From the NCBI RefSeq assembly GCF_017744835.1, contig NZ_JAGIAM010000001.1, forward strand, positions 806,001-870,000: a DNA stretch of 64,000 bases. Reading direction: 5' to 3'. Under the pieces are notes generated by a model that saw only the letters and a list, made by a program, of their open reading frames with translations, was not told the origin of the DNA and searched no databases. A program made the translations under genes and the position numbers. Below, one piece after another: positions 16,362 to 24,493 of the stretch. Numbering within the stretch: the stretch's first letter is position 1; each line of letters starts with the position of its first letter. The DNA is from Sphingomonas sp. (GTDB lineage Bacteria; Pseudomonadota; Alphaproteobacteria; Sphingomonadales; Sphingomonadaceae).

Positions 16362-17230
16362 CCCTCGAACAGGGTCGAGAGCAGCATCGCGATCACCGGG
16401 ATCAGCACGCTGGTATAGGCCGCCTTGGCCGGCCCGATCGCGCGGATCAGCCGGAAATAGATGGTGAAGGTCAGCGCAGAGCCGAGCACCCCCAGGTACA
16501 GCACCCCGGCCAGATAGCCCCAGCGCATCTCGAACACCGGCGGCCCCACGGTAGCCGAGGCAAAGGTCGCGTCGGCCGCCGCGCCGATCAGCATCGCCCA
16601 GCCGAGCGCGCTCGCCATCGGATAGGCCCTGGCGGTGTCGGTCGCCTGCATCACGTTGGCGATCGAGGCCGAGAGCACGCCTGCCAGCGCGATGCCGATG
16701 CCCACCAGCGCCTGCTCGGGGCCCACCGGGCTCAGCCGCGCCTCATGGACGAAGAGCAGCGCCACCCCCGCCATCGCCACCGCCGAACCGATCAGCAGCT
16801 GGCGCCCCATCCGCTGGCCGAGGAAGACGCGCGCGAGCACGGCGTTGGGCACGAGCAGCAGCGCATAGACGATCGCCACCACGCCCGAGGTGATGTGCTG
16901 CTCGGCGCGATAGACGAAATTGAAGTTGAAGGTGAATTGCGCGATCCCCAGCCCGGCGGCGAACAGCCAGCCGCGCAGGTCGAGCCGCAGCGAATCGCGT
17001 CGCACCACCGCCCAGCCGAGCATCACCAGCCCCGCGAGCGTGAAGCGATAAGTCACCGACCAGCTCGGCGGCACCACCGCGAGCTGGTCCTTGATGACAA
17101 GCCAGGTCGAGCCCCAGATCAAGGTGACCAGCAGGAATGGGACCAGCACTTCCAGCCGGGCCGAGCGCGGCGGCGTCCGCTCGATCGGCGCGGGGTCCTT
17201 CGGCGGGGCTATGGTGGTGATCCGCCTCAC
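16271..17230 (-). CDS. DMT-superfamily permease (EamA domains)
   Basis: About 319 residues with ten predicted membrane helices in two EamA repeats. The first begins LLVTLIWGSTWLVIKDQL and the second LGWAMLIGAAADATF; the typical end-of-repeat patterns GSALTFTIYFRLI and IGPAKAAYTSVLIPVIAM are present. Such proteins export small metabolites or amino acids; the substrate is unknown. The GTG at 17230 overlaps the stop of the threonine aldolase (GTGA), so the two are co-translated, and export of an amino acid or its product is a fair guess. The 3' end overlaps the SDR gene by 91 bp. Confidence 0.85.
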   Translation of the reverse strand: MRRITTIAPPKDPAPIERTPPRSARLEVLVPFLLVTLIWGSTWLVIKDQLAVVPPSWSVTYRFTLAGLVMLGWAVVRRDSLRLDLRGWLFAAGLGIAQFTFNFNFVYRAEQHITSGVVAIVYALLLVPNAVLARVFLGQRMGRQLLIGSAVAMAGVALLFVHEARLSPVGPEQALVGIGIALAGVLSASIANVMQATDTARAYPMASALGWAMLIGAAADATFASATVGPPVFEMRWGYLAGVLYLGVLGSALTFTIYFRLIRAIGPAKAAYTSVLIPVIAMLLSTLFEGYRWSALAAGGAVLVLVGLVIALKARRPNR

Positions 17231-18228
17231 AGCCGCGCGATCGCCTCCGCCAGCGGCCGGATCGCGTCCTCGGTCTGGTCCCATGACGTCACCAGCCGCA
17301 CTTCGCCCGGCGCCCAGTCGTAGAAGTCGAAGCCCAGCGCGCGCAGCCCTGCGGCTTCCTCCGGCATCACGCGCAGGAAGACTTCGTTCGCCTCGACCGG
17401 ATGCACCAGCCGCTCGCCCGCCGCCTGGCCGAGCAGCAGCGCCCCGGCGTTGGCCGCGCGCGCATTGGCGAGCCACAGATCGCCTTCGAGCATCGCGAGA
17501 ATCTGCGCGGCGAGATAGCGGCCCTTGGACAGCAGCAGCCCCGCGCGCTTGCGCCGCCGCAGCGTGTCCTCGGCCAGCTCGGGTTTGAAGAACACCAGCG
17601 CCTCGGCGCTCATCCCGCCGTTCTTGACGAAGCCGAAGCTCAGCACGTCGACGCCCGCGCGCCATGTCACCTCCGCGGGCGCGCAGCCGAGATGCGCCAC
17701 GGCATTGGCGAAACGCGCCCCGTCCATGTGGAAGCCCAGCCCGCGGGCACGCGCGATCTCCCCGATCGCCGCCACTTCGCCGGGCGCATAGACCAGCCCA
17801 TATTCGGTCGCGTTGGTGATCGAGATCGCGTGCGGCTGGACGCGGTGGACGTCGTTGGCGATCAGGTCGAGCACCTGGGCGACGCTCTCGGGGGTCATCT
17901 TCGCCCCTTCGCCCTCGGCGATCATCAGCTTGGCGCCGTGCGTGTAGAATTCGGGCGCGCCGCACTCGTCGTTCTGGATGTGCGCGTCGCGGTGGCACAC
18001 CACGCCGCCCCAGGGCGGGCACAGCGCTGCCAGCGCCAGCGCATTGGCCGAAGTCCCCGAAGGCACCCAGATCGCGCGGACCGCGGTCCCGAACAGGTCC
18101 GAAAAGGCGCCGTCGAGCCGCTTCGACCATTGGTCGCCGTCATAGGCGGTGTCGAGCCGGTTGGCCTCGAGCATCGCCTGGATCACTTCGGGGCAGACAG
18201 GAGCGGCATTGTCCGAGAAGAAGCGCAT
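17227..18228 (-). CDS. ltaE: Low-specificity L-threonine aldolase
   Basis: About 333 residues from the ATG at 18228 (MRFFSDNAAPVCPEV, the usual family start; an upstream TTG at 18264 would add 12 residues). This PLP fold-type I enzyme splits threonine or allo-threonine to glycine and acetaldehyde. Visible residues are the PLP-ring Asp169 in GFHMDGARFANAV and the Schiff-base Lys202 in SFGFVKNGGMSAEA. SGTSANALAL is the phosphate-binding turn. It is followed directly by a DMT permease with overlapping codons. Upstream lies a 10-bp hairpin and then the end of the PBP1A gene. Confidence 0.88.
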   Translation of the reverse strand: MRFFSDNAAPVCPEVIQAMLEANRLDTAYDGDQWSKRLDGAFSDLFGTAVRAIWVPSGTSANALALAALCPPWGGVVCHRDAHIQNDECGAPEFYTHGAKLMIAEGEGAKMTPESVAQVLDLIANDVHRVQPHAISITNATEYGLVYAPGEVAAIGEIARARGLGFHMDGARFANAVAHLGCAPAEVTWRAGVDVLSFGFVKNGGMSAEALVFFKPELAEDTLRRRKRAGLLLSKGRYLAAQILAMLEGDLWLANARAANAGALLLGQAAGERLVHPVEANEVFLRVMPEEAAGLRALGFDFYDWAPGEVRLVTSWDQTEDAIRPLAEAIARL

Positions 18229-18281
18229 GCCCGACGCATTGCGTCCCGCGCGCGCCGAGGTCAACCGAGCCGCGCGCCTCG

Positions 18282-18306
18282 CATCCTCCCCTCGGCGGGG
18301 AGGATG
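18282..18306. repeat. Perfect 10-bp hairpin between PBP1A and ltaE
   Basis: CATCCTCCCC-TCGGC-GGGGAGGATG is a perfect stem with a five-base loop. It starts 6 bp after the end of the PBP1A gene and sits upstream of ltaE. There is no T tract on either strand, so a simple intrinsic terminator is doubtful. The core CTCCCC-GGGGAG resembles the end hairpins of the element inside gluQRS. Confidence 0.55.
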
Positions 18307-18312
18307 GTCGCC

Positions 18313-20550
18313 TTATCGCCAGGCCCCCGGTCCGCCGCCCCTGCGCGGCGCGTCATAGCCGCGGCCGGGAGGCGGCAGCGCCTGCTCGTCGTCCTCGTCA
18401 TCGGCCGGGGGGCCCTGCTCGTCCTCGGGGATCACTTCGCGCGGGCGGATCACTTCGGTGTCGATCCCGCTGCCGCCGACGAAATCCTCGACGCCGTTGA
18501 GCACTTCGTCGAGCGTCATCGCATTGTCGTCGGGCTCGGCGACGGGAGGGGGCGGCGGCAGGCTGATGTCGAGCGCGCGGACCATGAAGTCGCGCCAGAT
18601 CCGCGCCGGCAGGCCGCTCCCGGCCAGCCCCGGGTTGGGCGAATTGTCGTCATTGCCCAGCCACACGCCCGCGACCAGGTCGCCGGCATAGCCGATGAAC
18701 AGCGCGTCGCGGCTGTCCTGCGTGGTACCGGTCTTGCCGAAGGCGGGGATCGGCAGCCGCGCGCCGTGTCCGGTGCCCGCCTCGATCACCGTCGAGAGCA
18801 TCGAGCGCAGATCGTCGAGCTCGCCCGCGCCATAGCGCGTCGCGCCGCCCAGCCGCAGCGCCAGCCAGTCGTCGGCGGCCTCTTCCTCGTTGAGCCCGCG
18901 CGGGCGCACCGGATAGCTGCCGTTGGCGACCGAGGCATAGGCGGCCGTCAGCTCAAGCAGCGACACGCCCGACGTGCCCAGGCCGATCGACGCCTCGTTG
19001 CTGATCGGAGTCGAGATGCCCAGGTCGCGCGCCGCGCGGATCACCCGGCCGACGCCGATCTGCGCGGTCAGCCGCGCCGCCACCACGTTGCTCGACTTGG
19101 CGAAGGCCTGGCGCAGCGTGATCTTGCCCGCATAGCGGCCGTCGCTGTTCTGCGGCGTCCAGTCGCCGATCGTCACCGGCGAATCGTCGACGATCGTGTC
19201 GGGCGTCATCCCCGATCGCAGCGCCGCCAGATAGACGAACAGCTTGAAGGTCGATCCCGGCTGGCGACGCGCCTGGGTGGCGCGGTTGAACGGGCTGTCG
19301 CGATAGCTCTTGCCCCCCACCATCGCCACGACGCGCCCGTCGGGCCGCATCGCGACCAGCGCGACCTGCGACTGGCGCAGCCCGGCCGCCGCGACCGCGC
19401 GATCGGCAGCGCGCTGGATCTTGGTCTCCAGCGTGGTGCGCACCGTCTGTTCGGTCGAGACGCCGCCGGCGCGGTCGCGCGCCTGGGGCAGCACCCAGTC
19501 GGCGAAATAGGTGCCGTTGGGCAGTTCCTTGGTCTTGCTGACTCGCAGCACCGCAGGCCGCACGCGCCGCGCCTCGGCGTGGGTGAGCAGCCCGGCGTCC
19601 TCCATCGCGCCGACGACGAGCTTCTGCCGCTCGCGCGCGCCCTTGAGGTTGCCCGTCGGCGCGAGCCGGCTCGGCGCCTGGACCAGCCCGGCGAGCAGGG
19701 TCGCCTGGCTCACGCTCAGATCCTCGGGATCGGTGCTGAAATAGTGCCGCGCGGCGGCGCGCAGGCCATAGACATTGTCGCCGAAATAGACGTTCGACAG
19801 ATAGCGCGAGAGGATGTCCTCCTTGGACAGCCACGCCTCGAGCCAGAAGGCGATCAGCACTTCGCGCATCTTGCGCGTGATCGTGCGGTCCTGCGTCAGG
19901 AAGGCGTTCTTGGCGAGCTGCTGGGTGATCGTGCTCCCGCCCTGCGAGCCCCCGCTCGACGTGACGTTGTGGATCACTGCGCGCAGGATGCCGCGCGGAT
20001 CGACGCCGAAATGGTCGTAGAAGCGCCGGTCCTCGATCGCGATGAAGGCGTTGCGCACGTGCTTGGGCAGCTTGGCGGCGTCGACCGGCCCCGCGATCAC
20101 CGCGCCGCGCCGGGCGATCGGCGTGCCGTCCGATGCCAGCAGCGTGATCGACGGCGGCGCCGGCGGCTGGAGCGACTTGGAGAGCGGCGCCGTGAACGCC
20201 AGCCAGCCGACCGCGAGCACGAACAGCACGATCAGCGCGCCGATCGCGCGCGTCACCCAGCGCCAATAGTTCCGGCGCGGAGACTGGGGCAGGTCGGCAG
20301 GCTCGCCCTCGCCCGCCACGCCCAGGCCCGGCTCCTCGGGAGGCGGCGGCGGAGGCGCAGCCTGGCGCTTGCGGAACCAGCCGCCCTTCTCGCGCTCGGG
20401 CGCCACGCCGCCGGTCAGCTCGAGCGGGGCCTCGCCGCTGCGCCAAAGCGGCGTCACGCGCGCCTCGGCGGCCGAAGCCGTTGCCGGTTCGGGCTCGAAG
20501 CCGGCCTGTCGCCGGAGGGGAAAGCGAACGTCGCTGGGTTCGCGGGACAT
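18313..20550 (-). CDS. mrcA: Penicillin-binding protein 1A (bifunctional class A PBP)
   Basis: About 745 residues. A cytoplasmic tail rich in Pro and Glu (1-95) precedes one membrane helix (about 101-120). The GT51 transglycosylase domain has the catalytic Glu173 in AIEDRRFYDHFG and the TITQQLAKN motif (207-215). The transpeptidase domain has SxxK at S433-K436 (GSTFKLF), SxN at 486-488 (KSSN) and KTGT at 606-609. It polymerises lipid II and cross-links peptidoglycan in the periplasm. The ATG at 20550 is chosen over a TTG at 20559. The C-terminal tail is Pro/Asp/Glu-rich with a run of acidic residues (DEQGPPADDEDDEQ). pbpC or another class A name is possible. Confidence 0.9.
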   Translation of the reverse strand: MSREPSDVRFPLRRQAGFEPEPATASAAEARVTPLWRSGEAPLELTGGVAPEREKGGWFRKRQAAPPPPPPEEPGLGVAGEGEPADLPQSPRRNYWRWVTRAIGALIVLFVLAVGWLAFTAPLSKSLQPPAPPSITLLASDGTPIARRGAVIAGPVDAAKLPKHVRNAFIAIEDRRFYDHFGVDPRGILRAVIHNVTSSGGSQGGSTITQQLAKNAFLTQDRTITRKMREVLIAFWLEAWLSKEDILSRYLSNVYFGDNVYGLRAAARHYFSTDPEDLSVSQATLLAGLVQAPSRLAPTGNLKGARERQKLVVGAMEDAGLLTHAEARRVRPAVLRVSKTKELPNGTYFADWVLPQARDRAGGVSTEQTVRTTLETKIQRAADRAVAAAGLRQSQVALVAMRPDGRVVAMVGGKSYRDSPFNRATQARRQPGSTFKLFVYLAALRSGMTPDTIVDDSPVTIGDWTPQNSDGRYAGKITLRQAFAKSSNVVAARLTAQIGVGRVIRAARDLGISTPISNEASIGLGTSGVSLLELTAAYASVANGSYPVRPRGLNEEEAADDWLALRLGGATRYGAGELDDLRSMLSTVIEAGTGHGARLPIPAFGKTGTTQDSRDALFIGYAGDLVAGVWLGNDDNSPNPGLAGSGLPARIWRDFMVRALDISLPPPPPVAEPDDNAMTLDEVLNGVEDFVGGSGIDTEVIRPREVIPEDEQGPPADDEDDEQALPPPGRGYDAPRRGGGPGAWR

Positions 20551-20737
20551 TGGCGGCAATCTCTAACTCGTTGAGGTGCCGAGGGGAAGCGCGCCCCCGG
20601 GCACCGGAACAATGGCCGCCCCCTGTCCCCGGGGCAGCAGCGCTCGGCCCCGGCAGATAGGAAGCCTTGCCCTCGATCGAAAGGCTCCCACGGCTCCGGG
20701 CTTTACCCTAGCTGCTGTGTTAGCGCAATAACACGGC

Positions 20738-21304
20738 TCAAGCTTCGAGCTCGATGTCCCAATAGAGCCAGTCGCGCCAGGTCTCGTGGAGATAGTGCGG
20801 GGGGAAGCTGCGGCCGTGCTCCTGGAGCTGCCAGCTCGTCGGCCGGATCGGCTGGATGTGGAGCGGCATTCCCGCTTCCCGGGGCGTGCGCCCGCCCTTT
20901 CTCAGGTTGCACGGCGCACAGGCAGTGGCGACATTTTCCCAGGTGGTGCGCCCGCCCTGGGCGCGGGGAATGACATGGTCGAAGGTGAGGTCGCGCTGGG
21001 TCCCGCAATATTGGCAGGAGAATTTGTCGCGGAGGAACAGGTTGAAGCGCGTGAAGGCAGGAAAGGCGGAGGGTCTTACATATTGCTTGAGCGCGATGAC
21101 CGAAGGAAGCTTCAGCCTCGCGGTGGGACTTCGCACTTCGCGCTCGTAATAGGAGACCACGTCGACACGATCGAGGAAGAGCGCCTTGATCGCCGTCTGC
21201 CACGGCCACACGCTCAAGGGATAATAGCTGAGTGGAGTATAATCGGCGTTCAGGACAAGCGCTGGGCAACTGTCCGGATGTCGGATCAGATCGGGATGAT
21301 ACAT
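20738..21304 (-). CDS. HNH endonuclease domain protein
   Basis: 188 residues. The HNH zinc-finger nuclease module has C97 and C100 in FSCQYCG, the catalytic DH at 109-110 in LTFDHVIPRAQGG, Asn124 in WENV, and C129 and C132 in CAPCN. The N-terminal part (LVLNADYTPLSYYPLSVWPW) is the conserved leader of the stand-alone HNH family present in many alphaproteobacteria. A physiological role has not been settled; no restriction or toxin partner is adjacent. The ATG at 21302-21304 has GAGGGAG upstream. It is divergent from gluQRS with 100 bp between starts. Confidence 0.85.
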   Translation of the reverse strand: MYHPDLIRHPDSCPALVLNADYTPLSYYPLSVWPWQTAIKALFLDRVDVVSYYEREVRSPTARLKLPSVIALKQYVRPSAFPAFTRFNLFLRDKFSCQYCGTQRDLTFDHVIPRAQGGRTTWENVATACAPCNLRKGGRTPREAGMPLHIQPIRPTSWQLQEHGRSFPPHYLHETWRDWLYWDIELEA

Positions 21305-21404
21305 ACGCTCCCTCGCCCTTTTGTGTTGCCCCGCCTCTCGCCGATCAGCGTGACACGGGCATGACAGCACAGGCCGCGACTCGTGGTCAAGGGCCGGTTT
21401 TGCG

Positions 21405-22370
21405 ATGGTGAGCACCCGATTCGCGCCCAGCCCCACCGGCCGGCTTCACCTCGGCCATGCCTGGTCCGCGATCCAGGCGCACGACTATGCCCGAACGCGC
21501 GGCGGGCGCTTCCTGCTCCGCATCGAGGATATCGACGGCACGCGCAGCCGGGCCGAGCATGTCGAGGCGATCCTGCGCGACCTCGAATGGCTGGGGCTCC
21601 GCTGGGACGGCGAGGTCGTGTTCCAGTCGCAGCGGCTGGGCCTCTACGAGGCCGCGCTCGACCGGCTGCGCGACATGGGGCTGATCTACCCCTGTTTCTG
21701 CACCCGCGCGGACATCGCCGCGAGCCTCAGCGCCCCGCACGGGCCCGCGGGCGCGCTCTATCCGGGGACGTGCCGCGGGCTCGAAGCCCCCGATCTTTCG
21801 CGCCCGCACAGCTGGCGGCTCGACGTGGCGAAAGCGCTAGCTTCACTCCCTCTCCCCGCCGGGGAGAGGGCAGGGGCCCGCGCCGAAGGCGTGGGAAGGG
21901 AGAGGGGCAGTGCCGAGCCAAGTGCCCCTCTCCCTTCCGCCGCTTCGCGGCTCCCTCCCTCTCCCCGGCGGGGAGAGGGATTGTTCTGGCACGACGACTT
22001 CGCCGGCTGGGTCCGCGCCGACCCGCTGTCGCACGGTGACGTGATCCTCGCCCGCAAGGACGCCCCCGCGTCCTATCACCTCGCCGTGACCGTCGACGAC
22101 GCGGCGCAGGGCATCACCCATGTCGTGCGCGGCATGGACCTGTTCGCCGCGACGCACGTCCACCGCCTGCTCCAGGCGCTGCTCGGCCTGTCGACCCCCT
22201 GCTACCGCCACCACGCGCTGCTCATGGGCCCGGACGACCAGCGGCTCGCCAAGCGCCACGGCGCGCCGACGCTCGAGGCGCTGCGGCTCGCCGGCGAGGA
22301 CGGCCGCGCGCTCGCCGATCGCCTGCGCGCCGGCCAGCTCCCGGTTGGCTTCGCCTCGGCAAAGGCGTAA
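21405..22370 (+). CDS. gluQ: Glutamyl-Q tRNA(Asp) synthetase with an in-frame repeat insert
   Basis: 321 residues. It charges the queuosine base at position 34 of tRNA(Asp) with glutamate. The class I HIGH-type motif is SPTGRLHLGHA (9-19). Zinc ligands are C97, C99, Y119 and C123 in CFCTR and YPGTCRG. The KMSKS equivalent is LAKRHG (281-286). The anticodon-binding domain of GluRS is absent, as is normal. Residues 148-192 (exactly 45 codons) are encoded by a GC-rich multi-hairpin repeat and have no counterpart in the family; they sit in a loop between WRLDVAKAL and FWHDDFAG. Flanking sequence is uninterrupted, so the enzyme may still work. Confidence 0.88.
   Translation: MVSTRFAPSPTGRLHLGHAWSAIQAHDYARTRGGRFLLRIEDIDGTRSRAEHVEAILRDLEWLGLRWDGEVVFQSQRLGLYEAALDRLRDMGLIYPCFCTRADIAASLSAPHGPAGALYPGTCRGLEAPDLSRPHSWRLDVAKALASLPLPAGERAGARAEGVGRERGSAEPSAPLPSAASRLPPSPRRGEGLFWHDDFAGWVRADPLSHGDVILARKDAPASYHLAVTVDDAAQGITHVVRGMDLFAATHVHRLLQALLGLSTPCYRHHALLMGPDDQRLAKRHGAPTLEALRLAGEDGRALADRLRAGQLPVGFASAKA
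21846..21980. repeat. Composite palindromic repeat inside gluQRS
   Basis: 135 bp built of nested hairpins. Each end has a CCCTCTCCCC/GGGGAGAGGG stem (left loop GCC, right loop GGC). In the centre, AAGGGAGAGGGGCA (21896-21909) pairs perfectly with TGCCCCTCTCCCTT (21923-21936). Smaller hairpins are GCC-GAA-GGC on the left and GCCGC-TTC-GCGGC on the right, so the whole element is roughly symmetrical. It has no stop in the reading frame used by gluQRS and its length is divisible by three. Confidence 0.85.
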
Positions 22371-22379
22371 ACGCCGCCC

Positions 22380-22610
22380 ATGAACCTCTTTCTCGTCCTG
22401 CTGCTCGTCGCCGTCATCCTCGCGGTGGTCGTCGTCCTCATCAAGGGACTGGTCAACATGGCCCAGACCACCCAGGCCGACCTGGAGGGCGAAGGCCCCA
22501 GCGACCGGGCGATCCGCTCGAACAAGCTGATGCAGCAGCGCATCCTGCTCCAGGCCGTCGCGATCGGGCTGATCGCGGTGATCCTGCTCTTCGCCTCGGC
22601 CGGCAGCTGA
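22380..22610 (+). CDS. HIG1-type twin transmembrane protein
   Basis: 76 residues with two membrane helices (about 2-24 and 56-74) joined by a charged loop. The sequence IRSNKLMQQRILLQ just before the second helix is the conserved signature of the alphaproteobacterial twin-membrane HIG1-like family. Mitochondrial relatives assist cytochrome oxidase assembly; a role with the terminal oxidase is inferred, not shown. It starts 9 bp after gluQRS and precedes the cobalamin adenosyltransferase by 25 bp. Confidence 0.8.
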   Translation: MNLFLVLLLVAVILAVVVVLIKGLVNMAQTTQADLEGEGPSDRAIRSNKLMQQRILLQAVAIGLIAVILLFASAGS

Positions 22611-22635
22611 GGGCGATCCCGTCGGCGCGCCCGCC

Positions 22636-23184
22636 ATGGTGAAGCTCAACAAGATCTACACGCGCACCGGTGACGCCGGCACCACCGGGCTGGTCGATGG
22701 CTCGCGCGTATCCAAGGCCGATGTGCTGATGGCCGCCGTCGGCGATGTCGACGAGGCCAACAGCGCGATCGGCGCGGCACGCGCGGCGCTGGGGCCCGAC
22801 AGCGCGCTCGAGCCGATCCTGTCGCGCATCCAGAACGACCTGTTCGATCTCGGCGCCGACCTCGCCACGCCCGCGACGATCGAGGGCGCGCTGCGCATCG
22901 TCCCCGCGCAGGTCGAGTGGCTCGAGGTCCAGATCGACGCGCTCAACGCCGGGCTCGCGCCGCTCACCAGCTTCATCCTGCCGGCAGGCAGCGCAGCCGC
23001 CGCCGCACTCCACCTCGCGCGCGCTGTCGTGCGCCGTGCCGAGCGCGCCGCGGTGGCGGCACGGGCCGGCGCGCAGCCGCTTGCCTATCTCAACCGCTTG
23101 TCCGACCTTCTCTTTGTCGCCGCGCGCGTGGTAAACCAGAACGGCTCCGGCGAAGTGCTGTGGGTGCCAGGGGCATCGCGCTGA
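22636..23184 (+). CDS. Cob(I)alamin adenosyltransferase, PduO type
   Basis: 182 residues. It transfers the adenosyl group of ATP to cob(I)alamin to make coenzyme B12. The ATP-binding N-terminus KIYTRTGDAGTTGL (5-18), GDVDEANSAIG (35-45) and the C-terminal RRAERAAVAA and YLNRLSDLLFVAAR motifs are the PduO/MMAB signatures. It forms a trimer in the family. It lies in a same-strand run with the HIG1 gene, and no B12 riboswitch was seen upstream. Confidence 0.92.
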   Translation: MVKLNKIYTRTGDAGTTGLVDGSRVSKADVLMAAVGDVDEANSAIGAARAALGPDSALEPILSRIQNDLFDLGADLATPATIEGALRIVPAQVEWLEVQIDALNAGLAPLTSFILPAGSAAAAALHLARAVVRRAERAAVAARAGAQPLAYLNRLSDLLFVAARVVNQNGSGEVLWVPGASR

Positions 23185-23233
23185 CCTGATTGCTCCGCTT
23201 GACGCGCAGGGGATGCGCGGCTAGGAGAACAAA

Positions 23234-24493
23234 ATGCGAACGGAAACGGGCATCCCTTCGTCTTGCAGCGCGCTCGCGGCACGGTTCGCCGCCGTCCGCG
23301 CGCTGAGCGAGGCGCTCGCCGCGCCGCTCTCCGACGCCGATGCGACGATCCAGTCGATGGACGACGCCTCGCCCGCCAAATGGCACCTCGCGCACACGAG
23401 CTGGTTCTTCGAGACCTTCGTGCTGCGCGACCATCTTCCCGGCTACCGGCTCCATGACGATCGCTGGCCCTATCTGTTCAACAGCTATTACGAGGCCGAG
23501 GGGCAGCGCCACGCCCGCACGCGCCGCGGCATGCTCTCGCGCCCAAGCCTCGCCGAAGTGCTGGCGTACCGCGCGCACGTGACCGAAGCGCTGATCGACG
23601 CCCTGCCCGTCCTCCCCGGGGCGGCGCTCGCCCTGGTCGAGCTCGGCTGCAACCACGAGCAGCAGCATCAGGAGCTGCTCCTCACCGACATCCTCCACCA
23701 TTTCTCGGCCAATCCGCTCGAGCCCGCGCTCTGGCCCGCCGCGCCCAAGGTGCCGGTGGCGATGCCCGGCCCGATCGGCTGGATCGAGGGCGCCACGGGC
23801 AGCATCGAGATCGGGCATGGCGACGCAGGCTTCGCCTTCGACTGCGAGGGGCCGCGCCACGCGGTGCTGCTCCATCCGCATGCGCTCGCCGACCGCACCG
23901 TGACCAATGGCGAATGGGCGGCGTTCATCGCCGACGGCGGCTATCGCGACCCGCGCCTGTGGCTGGCGGACGGCTGGGCCTGGGTGCAGGCGAACCGGAT
24001 CGAGGCGCCGCTCTATTGGGAGCAGCAGGGCGGCGTCTGGACGCGCTTCGGGCTCGACGGCCGTCGCGCGATCGATCCCGCCGCGCCGGTAACGCATGTC
24101 AGCTTCTACGAGGCCGACGCCTATGCGAGCTGGGCCGGCGCGCGGCTGCCTACCGAATTCGAATGGGAATCGGCGGCCGCAGGACACGATCCGCTCGCGG
24201 GCAACCAGCTCGATCGCGCCGGCCCGGTCGAGCCGCGCCCCTCCTCGGGCGGTCCTGCCTTTTTCGGCGACGTCTGGGAATGGACCGGCAGCGCCTATCG
24301 CCCCTATCCGGGCTTCCGCACCGCCGAGGGCGCGGTCGGCGAGTACAACGGCAAGTTCATGAGCGGCCAGTTCGTGCTGCGCGGCGGCAGCTGCGCCACT
24401 CCGCGCGGCCATGCCCGCGCCACCTACCGCAACTTCTTCTATCCCCACCAGCGCTGGCAGTTCACCGGCGTACGCCTGGCGAAGGATCTGTGA
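23234..24493 (+). CDS. egtB: Ergothioneine biosynthesis sulfoxide synthase EgtB
   Basis: 419 residues. A DinB-like helical domain with the three-His iron site (H51 in KWHLAHTSW, H141 and H145 in HEQQHQEL) is followed by a C-terminal FGE-sulfatase-like domain (about 185-419) ending GGSCATPRGHARATYRNFF. The enzyme couples O2-dependent S-C bond formation between hercynine and a thiol donor. The ATG has GGAG at 23224-23227. A GAAC-N7-GAAC sequence overlaps the start codon. The stop overlaps the start of egtD, so both enzymes are made together. A related ovothiol-type enzyme cannot be excluded by eye, but pairing with EgtD supports ergothioneine. Confidence 0.9.
   Translation: MRTETGIPSSCSALAARFAAVRALSEALAAPLSDADATIQSMDDASPAKWHLAHTSWFFETFVLRDHLPGYRLHDDRWPYLFNSYYEAEGQRHARTRRGMLSRPSLAEVLAYRAHVTEALIDALPVLPGAALALVELGCNHEQQHQELLLTDILHHFSANPLEPALWPAAPKVPVAMPGPIGWIEGATGSIEIGHGDAGFAFDCEGPRHAVLLHPHALADRTVTNGEWAAFIADGGYRDPRLWLADGWAWVQANRIEAPLYWEQQGGVWTRFGLDGRRAIDPAAPVTHVSFYEADAYASWAGARLPTEFEWESAAAGHDPLAGNQLDRAGPVEPRPSSGGPAFFGDVWEWTGSAYRPYPGFRTAEGAVGEYNGKFMSGQFVLRGGSCATPRGHARATYRNFFYPHQRWQFTGVRLAKDL

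Noticed and set aside
17401..20574. Plus-strand open frame of more than 1000 codons opposite ltaE and PBP1A
   Set aside because: The translated product is low-complexity and Arg/His-rich, without any motif, and both real genes on the minus strand have clear catalytic signatures.
20715..20736. GTGTTA/TAACAC hairpin as terminator of the HNH gene
   Set aside because: The stem is only 6 bp, AT-rich and not followed by a T tract on either strand.
20738..21304. HNH protein as part of a restriction system or mobile intron
   Set aside because: No methyltransferase, specificity subunit or intron structure is adjacent; stand-alone HNH proteins of this type are common in alphaproteobacteria.
21846..21980. 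CRISPR-like or terminator reading of the palindromes
   Set aside because: Repeats are not evenly spaced and have no unique spacers; there are no cas genes in the window. The gluQRS element lies inside a coding sequence, so a terminator role there is unlikely.
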